Source: a virus
Reading direction: 5' to 3' (one strand)
IMG/VR virus record: IMGVR_UViG_3300045977_000336
Coordinates: 1 to 64,000 of that record
Length of the DNA: 64,000 bases
The translations under genes and the position numbers were made by a program. Positions within the stretch are counted from its first letter, which is position 1, and each line of letters starts with the position of its first letter. Below, one piece after another: positions 42,611 to 49,465 of this stretch. The notes below the pieces were generated by a model. The model did not search any database. It had not been told where the DNA came from and worked only from the letters and a program-made list of their open reading frames with translations.

Positions 42611-43186
42611 CTAGCTCTCGCACCCGATCCCGTCGCCATCCTTGTCAAATCCATGAGGGTCGGGTGGCAGGACCCGGAACTTTTTATGCGGCGCCAGATC
42701 CTTGCAATTCAAATCGGGCGGTGGCGGAGCGATGCAGAAATCTGGATAGGCCGGATCGCAATTCCCCGTCTGCGGCTCAGGCGTCCAGGTCCACGTCGGC
42801 TCCGGCAGCGGCGTATCCGTCGGGATGATGGGCTGTGGGGTGTTCGTAGGGACGATCGGGACTGGCGTGTTGGTCGCCACGATCGGCGCTGATGTGCGCG
42901 TTGGTGCAGGCGGTTTCGTCGGGGCCTTGGTCGATGTGGCCACCACCGTCGCGCTGGGCTGCGGCGTGATAGACGGTCGCGGGGTATCAGTTGCTGCCAG
43001 CGTTGAGGTTGGCAATGGGTGTCGCGTGTCTGTGGGAAGGATCGTCGTCAACGTCGACGCGGGTGTGGCGCTGGCCACCTCAATGACCATCTCGACGGTT
43101 GCCACAGGCGTGGCCGGCGGCCGGTCCGGTACCGCACAGGCGGCGAGTAATGCCGTCACGATTACAGCGAGGGATCTATGTCTCAT
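42611..43186 (-). CDS. Lipoprotein with Thr/Pro-rich linker and Excalibur domain
   Basis: The start MRHRSLAVIVTALLAACAVP has GGAG 7 bases upstream. The lipobox is LAAC. A 110-residue linker of Thr, Pro and Ser follows, then NCKDLAPHKKFRVL and FDKDGDGIGCES, an Excalibur calcium-binding motif (DxDxDGxxCE). It is expected on the cell surface. Such Thr/Pro linkers are frequent in Chloroflexota. As a lysogeny gene it might alter the surface of the host. Confidence 0.65.
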   Translation of the reverse strand: MRHRSLAVIVTALLAACAVPDRPPATPVATVEMVIEVASATPASTLTTILPTDTRHPLPTSTLAATDTPRPSITPQPSATVVATSTKAPTKPPAPTRTSAPIVATNTPVPIVPTNTPQPIIPTDTPLPEPTWTWTPEPQTGNCDPAYPDFCIAPPPPDLNCKDLAPHKKFRVLPPDPHGFDKDGDGIGCES

Positions 43187-43267
43187 CGTTGGACTCCATC
43201 CAGATTGATGGTCAGACAACAAAACGCGAGAGATAGCCTGTCACCATCTCCCGCCCCCGCTGACTTC

Positions 43268-43296
43268 AGTGTATTACGATTGCGTCGTTCTGTAAA
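43268..43296 (-). promoter_or_regulatory. Leftward promoter for the Excalibur lipoprotein
   Basis: TTTACA (43296-43291) and TACACT (43273-43268) are separated by 17 bases on the minus strand, about 80 bases before the lipoprotein start. Confidence 0.35.
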
Positions 43297-43417
43297 TAAG
43301 TAAAACTACGTAGGACATCCGTTCTGAGTCCTGGTGTTTCCGCGGCACCCTATGGCCCGCCGCTGACGGCGGACACGGGCAAACACGTCCGGCGCAAGGT
43401 CTCGCCATGAAGAAAGG

Positions 43418-43530
43418 ACGGGCCTGACGATAAGCGTCAGACCCGTCACCGTACACCGCTCTCGCGGCTGCCCAGTAGCTTCCTATACTGCCAGGAGGTG
43501 GCTACTGGGCAATTGTGAATCACTCTTACA
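43418..43530 (-). ncRNA. Structured repeat element B (paired with 34581-34690)
   Basis: Hairpin 1 has arms ACGGGCCTGAC and GTCAGACCCGT (10 of 11 pair). Hairpin 2 has perfect 11-bp arms TGCCCAGTAGC and GCTACTGGGCA. A third stem TTGTGAA/TTCACAA follows on the right. Compared with element A the stems differ by paired changes (for example ATGGG...CCCAT versus ACGGG...CCCGT). It lies 41 bases 3-prime of the serine recombinase gene. Confidence 0.6.
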
Positions 43531-43570
43531 CATGAGCGGTTCACAATGTCCGATACAGCGGGCCATTCTA

Positions 43571-45094
43571 TCACCGCCCCAGGTTATGCCGGATGGGAAT
43601 GACCTTGGACCGCCCAAAGATCGTCTCGATCACAATGCCCCGCCGGCCGTCGCTCCGCGCCTTCAGCACCACCCGCACCCGCAGCGCCTCCAGCACCTTC
43701 TGCCGCACCACCTCGTCGGGATCGTCCAGCATCTCGCGCAGCTGCTCGGCATTTTCGCTCACCGTCACCCGGGCTTGTTCGTCCAGCGCCGCGTCGCGCT
43801 GATCGGCCTGCTCCCCTGCCCGTTCGGCTTCCAGCGCCTTGATGTCGCGCGATAAGGTCCGGATCTTATCGGCGGCGACCGTCGCCAGTGTCTCGTCGTC
43901 GGAGAAGTCGTCCATCAGCACAGCGATGCGTTTCTTGAGACGCTCGATCTGGCGCTCGATTTCTTCCGCGTGCGCTGGGGGCTGGCGCGTCTTGCGCTTT
44001 TGCTGTGCCTGATGAGTCCCCTGCTCTAGTCGCTCGGGCGTCAGCTGCTCGCGCAGGTGATCCCACACCACCGACTCGATCGACGACCGGTACACCTTGC
44101 CGAAACCGCAGCGGCCAACCACCGTAGCATGGCCCGCAGCCTGCCCTCTCTTTTCGGGGGTACCGGCCACCGGCGCATTCTGCGACGTGCAGCGATACAG
44201 GATCCCGCTCTCGCCGAACATCTTGCGGCCGCAGGCGCACAGCAGCCGGTTCGACAACGCATACTCATGTTTCCGATTGCGCCGCGCGAATTCCTTATTC
44301 TGCGCTTTGAGGCGCTGGGCCAGGTCAAACTGCCTGCGCTCGATGACGGCCAGCTCCGGCAGCGGAATCAGAATGCCGGCGTATTCGATCTCGCCGATGT
44401 AGGCGCGCGTGCTCAGGATGCGCTTGACGGTGCTCCACCACCACACCCCGCCCGTCGGCGACGGTACGCGCTCCCGGTTCAGTGCTTCGGCGATGGCGCG
44501 GATGCCCAAGCGCTTCTGTGTGTAATCATTGAAGATGCGCTGCACGACCTTCAAGACCGCCGGTACTTTCACCAGCCGTGACTCACCTTTGAGTCCCTCT
44601 TTGCGATAACCATACGGCGCATGGCCCCCGCCTGGCCACTTCCCCGCCCGCGCCTTGCCACGCCGCCCGGCGATCGAGCCGCGCACCAGGATGTCGATCT
44701 GGTATTGGCTGAACGCGCCTTCGACGTTACTGGACAGGTTCGCTTCCGGCGTGTCTTCGATCAGACCGCGCGTGGTCGTGTACAGTTGCAACTTGAGCCG
44801 CTTGATCTCACTGCGCAGCGCCAGCTGCACCTCCAGCCCGCGCGAGAGCCGATCCATGACGAACACGACCACGGCCCTAATCCGGCCCTGCTCGGCCAGG
44901 GCCCGCATCGTTCGCACGTCCTTGCGATCGGCCGTGAATCCCGTCTTCGCCTCGGTGACGAATTCGACGATGCGGATCTGGTGCGTATCCGCAAAATTCT
45001 GGATGGCGCGCTTCTGCTCGGGGACCGAATACCCCTGCCGTTCCTGTCTTTTGCTGGAGACCCGGATCATGCCGAGCGCGGGAATCAACGCCAT
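43571..45094 (-). CDS. Large serine recombinase
   Basis: A 507-residue protein. The resolvase domain begins ALIPALGMIRVSSKRQERQG with the catalytic Ser in the R-V-S context, then VVVFVMDRLSRGLEVQLALR. The recombinase domain (SIAGRRGKARAGKWPGGGHA, PYGYRKEG) and a zinc ribbon (NRLLCACGRKMFGESGILY, ...GRCG) follow, then a coiled coil of about 100 residues. This is the domain order of large serine integrases and transposases. It may integrate the phage or have carried the accessory genes in. AAAGGA precedes the ATG. Confidence 0.85.
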   Translation of the reverse strand: MALIPALGMIRVSSKRQERQGYSVPEQKRAIQNFADTHQIRIVEFVTEAKTGFTADRKDVRTMRALAEQGRIRAVVVFVMDRLSRGLEVQLALRSEIKRLKLQLYTTTRGLIEDTPEANLSSNVEGAFSQYQIDILVRGSIAGRRGKARAGKWPGGGHAPYGYRKEGLKGESRLVKVPAVLKVVQRIFNDYTQKRLGIRAIAEALNRERVPSPTGGVWWWSTVKRILSTRAYIGEIEYAGILIPLPELAVIERRQFDLAQRLKAQNKEFARRNRKHEYALSNRLLCACGRKMFGESGILYRCTSQNAPVAGTPEKRGQAAGHATVVGRCGFGKVYRSSIESVVWDHLREQLTPERLEQGTHQAQQKRKTRQPPAHAEEIERQIERLKKRIAVLMDDFSDDETLATVAADKIRTLSRDIKALEAERAGEQADQRDAALDEQARVTVSENAEQLREMLDDPDEVVRQKVLEALRVRVVLKARSDGRRGIVIETIFGRSKVIPIRHNLGR

Positions 45095-45165
45095 CGCGTT
45101 AATCCTTTCCTTTCACAACGCACATTGACTTTCAGGCTGAACTTGCATTAGAATTTATCTGCCCG

Positions 45166-45372
45166 TTATTCATCGTCCGCCTGCGACGATTGCCCTTGAG
45201 CGGGATCAGGACTATACCCGCCTTGTTCGCTAGTCGCATCTCGATCGTGAGACATGTTCGTCCAGTGTTCAGAGGAATGGGACTCGATAGCGCGCGTGAG
45301 TGAGAACAAGGGCGGCGGAGGCGGCTGCGGCGGAACGACTTCAGGTTCAGGTGGTTTTTCATCGTCGGTCAT
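45166..45372 (-). CDS. Small acidic Pro-rich protein (68 aa)
   Basis: Product MTDDEKPPEPEVVPPQPPPP, ending QSSQADDE. Low-complexity Pro and acidic residues suggest disorder. It is divergent from the membrane protein gene at 45394, with only 21 bases between starts. A competing overlapping frame is less likely because its composition is unusual. Function unknown. Confidence 0.35.
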   Translation of the reverse strand: MTDDEKPPEPEVVPPQPPPPPLFSLTRAIESHSSEHWTNMSHDRDATSEQGGYSPDPAQGQSSQADDE

Positions 45373-45393
45373 GCAAACCTCATAAGGAGCCGG

Positions 45394-45882
45394 ATGGATA
45401 ACATTGACGGTCTTAAGGTCGGTGTCGAAGAGATGAATCGCAATCTCAAATTGCAGTATGAAGGCATTGATTCGCTCAAGGCGACGGCGCGTTCCGTGCT
45501 TTCAGCAGCCAGCCTGATCACAGGCCTGATGTCGCTGCTCCAACTGGCCCGGCCGACGATTCAACCTGACTACGTCGCCTTGTTCAACCTGGGCATCGTC
45601 CTCACCCTCATACTGTACGTACTGTTAATTGGCGCCTGTCTGGCCGCGATTTCAGCCCTGACGCTGAAAGCGCCCGTCGCCGCCGATTGGGTCGTGATTC
45701 AAAGATTCTTCGGCGGTAAGACCGGTACTGAGCTTATGAACCTGCAAATCTCCGCCCTGCTCCACGCCATCACCACCAACGAGCCGATAATTGCGCGTCA
45801 GCGCCGCCTGGTGATCATCGCCTGTATTCTGCTGCCGATCATTGTTGTGATCCTGCTAGGGCTTAGCCTCATTCCACGGTAG
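45394..45882 (+). CDS. Three-helix membrane protein, effector-like
   Basis: A 162-residue protein, the only rightward gene of this region. AAGGAG lies 6 bases before ATG. After an amphipathic start (VEEMNRNLKLQYEGIDSLKA) there are membrane helices at about 33-50, 62-88 and 138-160. The motif SLKATARSVLSAASLITGL before helix 1 resembles small membrane effectors of the Pycsar/DUF5706 or SLATT kind, but no nucleotide cyclase gene is nearby. The assignment is tentative. Confidence 0.45.
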   Translation: MDNIDGLKVGVEEMNRNLKLQYEGIDSLKATARSVLSAASLITGLMSLLQLARPTIQPDYVALFNLGIVLTLILYVLLIGACLAAISALTLKAPVAADWVVIQRFFGGKTGTELMNLQISALLHAITTNEPIIARQRRLVIIACILLPIIVVILLGLSLIPR

Positions 45883-45989
45883 TCAGCAGTTCGCTCCATC
45901 TCGACCTTAGCCATGGCCCGCACGCGCGGCCCCTTAATTCCAGGGAAAAAGTAGAAGTCGATGATTTCAATGTTTCGGATTGCGCTCAT
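45798..45989 (-). CDS. Small protein overlapping a convergent gene (63 aa)
   Basis: Product MSAIRNIEIIDFYFFPGIKG, then PRVRAMAKVEMERTADYRG. GAGGG lies 9 bases before the ATG and the start is 12 bases after the lipoprotein stop, which favours translation. The last 28 residues overlap, on the opposite strand, the end of the membrane protein gene. It may be a truncated remnant. No family is recognised. Confidence 0.35.
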   Translation of the reverse strand: MSAIRNIEIIDFYFFPGIKGPRVRAMAKVEMERTADYRGMRLSPSRITTMIGSRIQAMITRRR

Positions 45990-46001
45990 CGTTTTGTACC
46001 C

Positions 46002-46616
46002 TCAATCACTCAACCAGGTCCAGGTCCCGCAGTCTTCCGTCTCAAATTGAAAATCGCTGGCCAGCAGATAAGCCGTGCCCCCACCCGCGCCAAAATGATT
46101 GTCGATAATGTCGCCCGTCATGGTCGAGCGTTCCCAATAACAATTGTCGGTGGTGCCGTCGTTACGCCAGAGGCCGGGCGCCATATCGACCCCGACGATA
46201 TAGAAGCCGTCGCCGTGCGGCAGTTTCATCTCGGCCTCCACCATCGCTTCGGCGGTGGCCCGGATGCTGGTCGCCTTGGCCCTGGCCGTGGCCGTGGCCT
46301 GCGCGATCGCAGCCTGGGCGGTGCTCGTGACTTGTGCCGGCGGCAGCGTCGGCGTGGCCGTGAATTTTGGCGTCGGCGTCGGCCTCGGTGTCACCTCGAC
46401 GATGCGTGTCACCTCGGCCAGGACGGTCACCTCAATGGCGATCGTCGGAGCGGGGGTGTAGGTCGGCGGCGGCGTATAGGTCGGATAAGGCGTCGCCTCC
46501 TTGGCCAGCGCGGTGACTTGAGCGACGACAGTGGATTGAATCTGTTCAGGTGAAACACTGGGAGCACATCCGACGATAAGGACAACGACGAAGATCGCAA
46601 TCAGCCACTGCTTCAC
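46002..46616 (-). CDS. Lipoprotein with Thr/Pro linker (204 aa)
   Basis: GTG start (46616) with AAAGGA upstream. The signal peptide MKQWLIAIFVVVLIVGCAP has lipobox VGC. It is followed by SVSPEQIQSTVVAQVTALAK, nearly identical to the next upstream lipoprotein. A Thr/Pro and then Ala/Thr helical linker leads to a C-terminal domain (GDGFYIVGVDMAPGLWRNDG, then CYWERSTMTGDIIDNHFGA) seen in many secreted proteins of Actinobacteria and Chloroflexota. Probably a surface lysogenic-conversion protein. Confidence 0.6.
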   Translation of the reverse strand: MKQWLIAIFVVVLIVGCAPSVSPEQIQSTVVAQVTALAKEATPYPTYTPPPTYTPAPTIAIEVTVLAEVTRIVEVTPRPTPTPKFTATPTLPPAQVTSTAQAAIAQATATARAKATSIRATAEAMVEAEMKLPHGDGFYIVGVDMAPGLWRNDGTTDNCYWERSTMTGDIIDNHFGAGGGTAYLLASDFQFETEDCGTWTWLSD

Positions 46617-46655
46617 GTCTTCCTTTCTTTCTCCCCCGCGTTAAGATCGTTTCGG

Positions 46656-47258
46656 TTAAGGCGTGATCAGCAGACGTGTGACGAACTGCTCGTCTGTCAG
46701 TCGCCCTGCGCTGAAATCAACCAAATCCTGCCAGGTTCCCGCCACGGTCTGCTTTGGATTCAGTTTCGCATCGCGCATGATGATATTGAACGCAAATAGA
46801 TCCGGCTCCAGCGCAGGCTTCTGGCTAAGAAAGCCGGCCAGCAGCCCCACCACCGACCCCGCCGCATTCGCGTCATATACCTCGCCAGTATGTTTAGCCT
46901 CCACGTGCAAAATGGTCCGTGGTCCCTTGGCGCCGTCTTCATAGCGCACGTCGATGATGGCGATCGAGGTCTCATCCAGTTTGGCGAGTAAGGCCGTCAG
47001 GCTCTTCAGCAGCTGCGCCTCGTCGAGCATCTTCGGCGCTTTCGGCGTGGCCGTGGCGCGTGGCGTCGCTGTGGCGGCGCTAGTCGCCGTGGGGGCCGCC
47101 GTCGGCGTCGCGCTGGGGCGTGGGACATCCGTTGGCGTCGTCTGTGCTGTCACTGGCGCAACGACAGTGGATTGAATTTGTTCAGGTGAAACACTGGGAG
47201 CACAGCCAACTATGAGTGCGAGGCAGACTACCACCGGGCACAGCGTCAAGCGCTTCAT
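46656..47258 (-). CDS. Lipoprotein with Thr/Pro linker (200 aa)
   Basis: The signal peptide MKRLTLCPVVVCLALIVGCA and the following APSVSPEQIQSTVVA match the neighbouring lipoprotein; about 45 bases of DNA are almost identical. After a Thr/Pro/Ala linker the C-terminal 130 residues (LLKSLTALLAKLDETSIAII, DVRYEDGAKGPRTILHVEAK, LDLVDFSAGRLTDEQFVTR-like end) form a different domain of unknown function. This looks like duplication of the export signal with exchange of the passenger. Confidence 0.6.
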   Translation of the reverse strand: MKRLTLCPVVVCLALIVGCAPSVSPEQIQSTVVAPVTAQTTPTDVPRPSATPTAAPTATSAATATPRATATPKAPKMLDEAQLLKSLTALLAKLDETSIAIIDVRYEDGAKGPRTILHVEAKHTGEVYDANAAGSVVGLLAGFLSQKPALEPDLFAFNIIMRDAKLNPKQTVAGTWQDLVDFSAGRLTDEQFVTRLLITP

Positions 47259-47318
47259 GCGTTGCCATCTTTCTCCCCCGCGCTGAATGTTTGCCCGTGT
47301 CCAGTGTTTGCCCGTGTC

Positions 47319-47340
47319 CGGTGTTTCCGTGGAAACACCG
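47319..47340. repeat. Dispersed palindrome, copy 4, with 10-bp arms
   Basis: CGGTGTTTCC and GGAAACACCG around GT. A half copy GTGCCGCGGAAACAC follows at 47353-47367. Confidence 0.75.
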
Positions 47341-47366
47341 GCGGGCCACTAGGTGCCGCGGAAACA

Positions 47367-47546
47367 CTACGCGGACGCCCTAATCCCCATTATCGTCAGT
47401 TGATCTTTGGGCGGCGGATTCGTCCGCTCGTCCCTGGACACCCGCCGTGGCCGGAACAGCCAACGCCAAAACACCCTCCAACCGACGTAGACCTGTTGAG
47501 CGAAACCGAGCTTGGATAGCATGGCTTTGAATTCGTGGTCGCTCAT
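47367..47546 (-). CDS. Small protein (59 aa), paralogue of 47626-47838
   Basis: Product MSDHEFKAMLSKLGFAQQVY, then VGWRVFWRWLFRPRR. AGGAGT lies 8 bases before ATG. It shares with the upstream gene the pattern EFK-x-ML-x2-L-x3-QQ-x7-W/F-WRWLFR. The aromatic/basic stretch could contact the membrane. Function unknown. Confidence 0.55.
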   Translation of the reverse strand: MSDHEFKAMLSKLGFAQQVYVGWRVFWRWLFRPRRVSRDERTNPPPKDQLTIMGIRASA

Positions 47547-47625
47547 GTTTTGGACTCCTACGGGCGCAGCTTTCCGCTGGGCCCTCTCTCCATCACGGCG
47601 CCCAGCCTCTTCCCCTGCCCGTATC

Positions 47626-47838
47626 CTACCCTAACAAGTGCATCACCACATACTGTTCGCTGATACTCCAGGACCGCCGATGTATTTGCTGTGGCAGTCG
47701 CCGCGTCAACTGACGCGTCAACTGACGCGTCAGCCCCTTTTGCCGGAAAAGCCAACGCCACCACACCGTCCCCCAGACCGTGATCTGTTGGACGGTCGTG
47801 AGTGCCGCCAGCATGGTTTTGAACTCGTCGTTATTCAT
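47626..47838 (-). CDS. Small protein (70 aa), paralogue of 47367-47546
   Basis: Product MNNDEFKTMLAALTTVQQIT, then VWGTVWWRWLFRQKG. The ATG overlaps the repressor stop (ATGA), so the two are probably translated together. Residues 36-46 (LTRQLTRQLTR) come from a 12-bp tandem repeat (ACTGACGCGTCA, three copies at 47705-47740). Function unknown; it may take part in lysogeny control. Confidence 0.5.
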   Translation of the reverse strand: MNNDEFKTMLAALTTVQQITVWGTVWWRWLFRQKGLTRQLTRQLTRRLPQQIHRRSWSISEQYVVMHLLG

Positions 47839-48209
47839 GACTTTGACTCACTACGGCGCGGCTTCTTCCGCTGGGTCCGCTCCCACTTACTACGCACCAT
47901 CGCCCGGAAGTCTTCCTGATCTTCCTCGGAGAGATCGTTCAGCATGGAGGCCGTGGATTCGACGATCGGGTTGTACTTTGGAGTTTCCGATGAAGCGGCC
48001 AGGCCTGCGATTTCTAAGACCTGGATGTCGGTCATTCCAAATGCCCGTGCAATTCCTCGGCAGAATTCCACGCCGGGATTACGCTCACGACTTAACACCT
48101 TACTCAGGTGGCCCGTGTGAAGATTAGCCAAGCGCGCCAAGTCTGCCTGACGCAAACCACGCGCATCCATTTCGCTTTGGAGCCAGTCGGCAAAATCCGT
48201 TTTTGTCAT
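47835..48209 (-). CDS. XRE-family repressor (cI-like)
   Basis: A 124-residue protein. Residues about 5-70 (FADWLQSEMDARGLRQADLA, RLANLHTGHLSKVLSRERNP, GVEFCRGIARAFGMT) form a helix-turn-helix of the XRE family. The C-terminal part (MLNDLSEEDQEDFRAMVRSK) is a short helical tail; there is no LexA-like protease domain. It is divergent from the early operon with an operator region between, so it is the probable lysogeny repressor. Confidence 0.8.
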   Translation of the reverse strand: MTKTDFADWLQSEMDARGLRQADLARLANLHTGHLSKVLSRERNPGVEFCRGIARAFGMTDIQVLEIAGLAASSETPKYNPIVESTASMLNDLSEEDQEDFRAMVRSKWERTQRKKPRRSESKS

Positions 48210-48218
48210 TTGGGTTTA

Positions 48219-48309
48219 TTTACTCACATTTGGCACACACAGTGGCGAGTAAAAATTGCCTATTGACAAGTCAAGAAAAGGCTATATACTATTGTCATCA
48301 GCGAGTAAA
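48219..48309 (+). promoter_or_regulatory. Early promoter and repressor operators
   Basis: The early promoter has TTGACA (48263-48268) and TATACT (48285-48290) with a 16-base spacer. The half-site TTTACTC/GAGTAAA occurs at 48219-48225, 48247-48253 and 48303-48309; the first two form an inverted pair and the third lies just after the transcription start. These are good candidates for repressor binding. Confidence 0.6.
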
Positions 48310-48326
48310 TGGAGTCAAGAGACAAC

Positions 48327-48617
48327 ATGCCAACCAAAGCCGCCTATTCCCTGAAAGCCGAGACCGTCAAAATCATCAAAGAGATTGCCGACAAGACGTA
48401 TCGTTCGCAAAGTGCCGTGGTCGATATGGCCATCGCCTTGCTGGCCGAGAAAGTTCTGGCCGAAGACGGCGCCGTCGATCTCCCCACCCCGCCCCCGGCC
48501 GCGCCCGCGGCGCGCGCACCTCGCAAGTCACCCAAGTCTTCGTCAAAAAAAGCACTCCGCGCGATCCCCGGCGTGCAGCGCGGGCTTAAGCAGCAAACCC
48601 TCTTGGAGGCCGCATGA
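48327..48617 (+). CDS. Ribbon-helix-helix protein (96 aa)
   Basis: First gene of the early operon, from MPTKAAYSLKAETVKIIKEI. The first 45 residues (strand AYSLKAETV, helix, then SQSAVVDMAIALLAEKVL) are typical of RHH DNA-binding domains. The C-terminal half is Ala/Pro- and then Lys/Ser-rich. It could play the Cro-like or early regulator role opposite the XRE repressor. Start at 48327 preferred to 48309, which overlaps an operator half-site. Confidence 0.6.
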   Translation: MPTKAAYSLKAETVKIIKEIADKTYRSQSAVVDMAIALLAEKVLAEDGAVDLPTPPPAAPAARAPRKSPKSSSKKALRAIPGVQRGLKQQTLLEAA

Positions 48618-48859
48618 CACATACCACCCGTACGGGCAGACCCACGTGTCTGCCTCTGACCTCCGACCAACTCGACGCCATGACGGAGTTGTGCGAACAA
48701 CTGCTCGCCTATTTTCCGACCTGGCAGGCCAAGCGCGCCGCGCAGAGCGCCGCCGCTGTGCCGCAACGCGCTTCAGCACACGCCAAGCGCACTCGGCGCG
48801 CGGCTGCCACATCCCGGCCGCAGAATCGTATCCGCCGAGAACAGGCTATCACACGATGA
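48614..48859 (+). CDS. Hypothetical early protein (81 aa)
   Basis: Product MTHTTRTGRPTCLPLTSDQL. The middle (DAMTELCEQLLAYFPTWQAK) is helical; the end is basic. Overlaps upstream stop by 4 bases and the downstream start as ATGA. No family is recognised. Confidence 0.5.
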   Translation: MTHTTRTGRPTCLPLTSDQLDAMTELCEQLLAYFPTWQAKRAAQSAAAVPQRASAHAKRTRRAAATSRPQNRIRREQAITR

Positions 48860-49173
48860 ATGCCTTGACGCTATCTGCACTCTTTCTGGCGGTCATCTGG
48901 GGCGCTATCTACGCCGCCTTCTTGCAGTTCACCACGCTGGGCCGCTGGATGTGCAATCGGCGCACCTACATAACCGTCATCGTCGGCATCGGCATCGATT
49001 TCGCCATCATGTTGCTGGTCATTCCCGTAGAGTACGTCTTAACCGCTTTCGTGGTCGTTGGGCTGTCCGCCGTCGGCATCGTTATCCGCTCGATCTTGAA
49101 CGAACTCTCAGAGCATCGAGAACTGGAGAGCATCAATGCCTCGCCTGCCCACGAACGCGATCAACGGTATTGA
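48856..49173 (+). CDS. Membrane protein (105 aa)
   Basis: Product MNALTLSALFLAVIWGAIYA with about three membrane helices (1-25, 38-60 and 63-85). Coupled to the upstream gene by ATGA. An early phage membrane protein may serve in superinfection exclusion or host takeover; nothing in the sequence decides. Confidence 0.5.
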   Translation: MNALTLSALFLAVIWGAIYAAFLQFTTLGRWMCNRRTYITVIVGIGIDFAIMLLVIPVEYVLTAFVVVGLSAVGIVIRSILNELSEHRELESINASPAHERDQRY

Positions 49174-49363
49174 GGACATCATGTGCCTGTGCCGCAAGGC
49201 ACGTCGTGAATGGCAGGATGCAATGGATCGAGCGCTCAAGACCAATGACGTGATTGAACAGGCCAGGCTGGGGTTGCTGCGCGATACCCTGGCCGAGATC
49301 GAGCGCAAAGCCCGCGATGCGCGTTCGAACAGATATGAAGATGAATCGGCGTTAGCGGGATAA
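49136..49363 (+). CDS. Hypothetical helical protein (75 aa)
   Basis: Product MPRLPTNAINGIEDIMCLCR, then mostly charged helix (KARREWQDAMDRALKTNDVI). It overlaps the membrane gene by 38 bases. Coding is likely from composition; the function is unknown. Confidence 0.45.
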   Translation: MPRLPTNAINGIEDIMCLCRKARREWQDAMDRALKTNDVIEQARLGLLRDTLAEIERKARDARSNRYEDESALAG

Positions 49364-49370
49364 AAAAACA

Positions 49371-49465
49371 GCCGATTGGCTGCAACCCAATCGGCAAGGC
49401 AAGGTCAGGTGGACGAGCGTCCACCATCACTTGCAAGTGTAGCAGAAAGTGAAGGCAAGGTCAAT
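49371..49465 (+). promoter_or_regulatory. Structured leader with three hairpins
   Basis: In order: GCCGATTGG/CCAATCGGC (49371-49395), GGTGGAC/GTCCACC with a GAGC loop (49408-49425) and the perfect palindrome CACTTGCAAGTG (49428-49439). A direct repeat GGCAAGGTCA flanks the last two (49398-49407 and 49453-49462). It directly precedes the gene at 49466. It may be a transcript leader, terminator or protein-binding site. Confidence 0.4.

Larger units (their letters stand above)
43187..43570. other. Intergenic region with promoter, half palindrome and element B
   Basis: No protein gene is convincing. It holds a leftward promoter (43268-43296), a half palindrome GTGTTTCCGCGGCAC (43334-43348), a short hairpin region and structured element B (43418-43530), which ends 41 bases before the recombinase stop. 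Confidence 0.6.

Noticed and set aside
43274-43456. A 60-residue leftward reading frame in the gap before the recombinase
   Set aside because: It covers the half palindrome and part of element B, has no ribosome site and has an unnatural composition.
34581-43530. Elements A and B as integron attC sites
   Set aside because: They lack the paired core-site sequences and no gene-cassette array or integron integrase is present.
45394-45882. A complete Pycsar or CBASS system around the membrane protein
   Set aside because: No nucleotide cyclase or CD-NTase gene lies within the neighbouring 10 kb.
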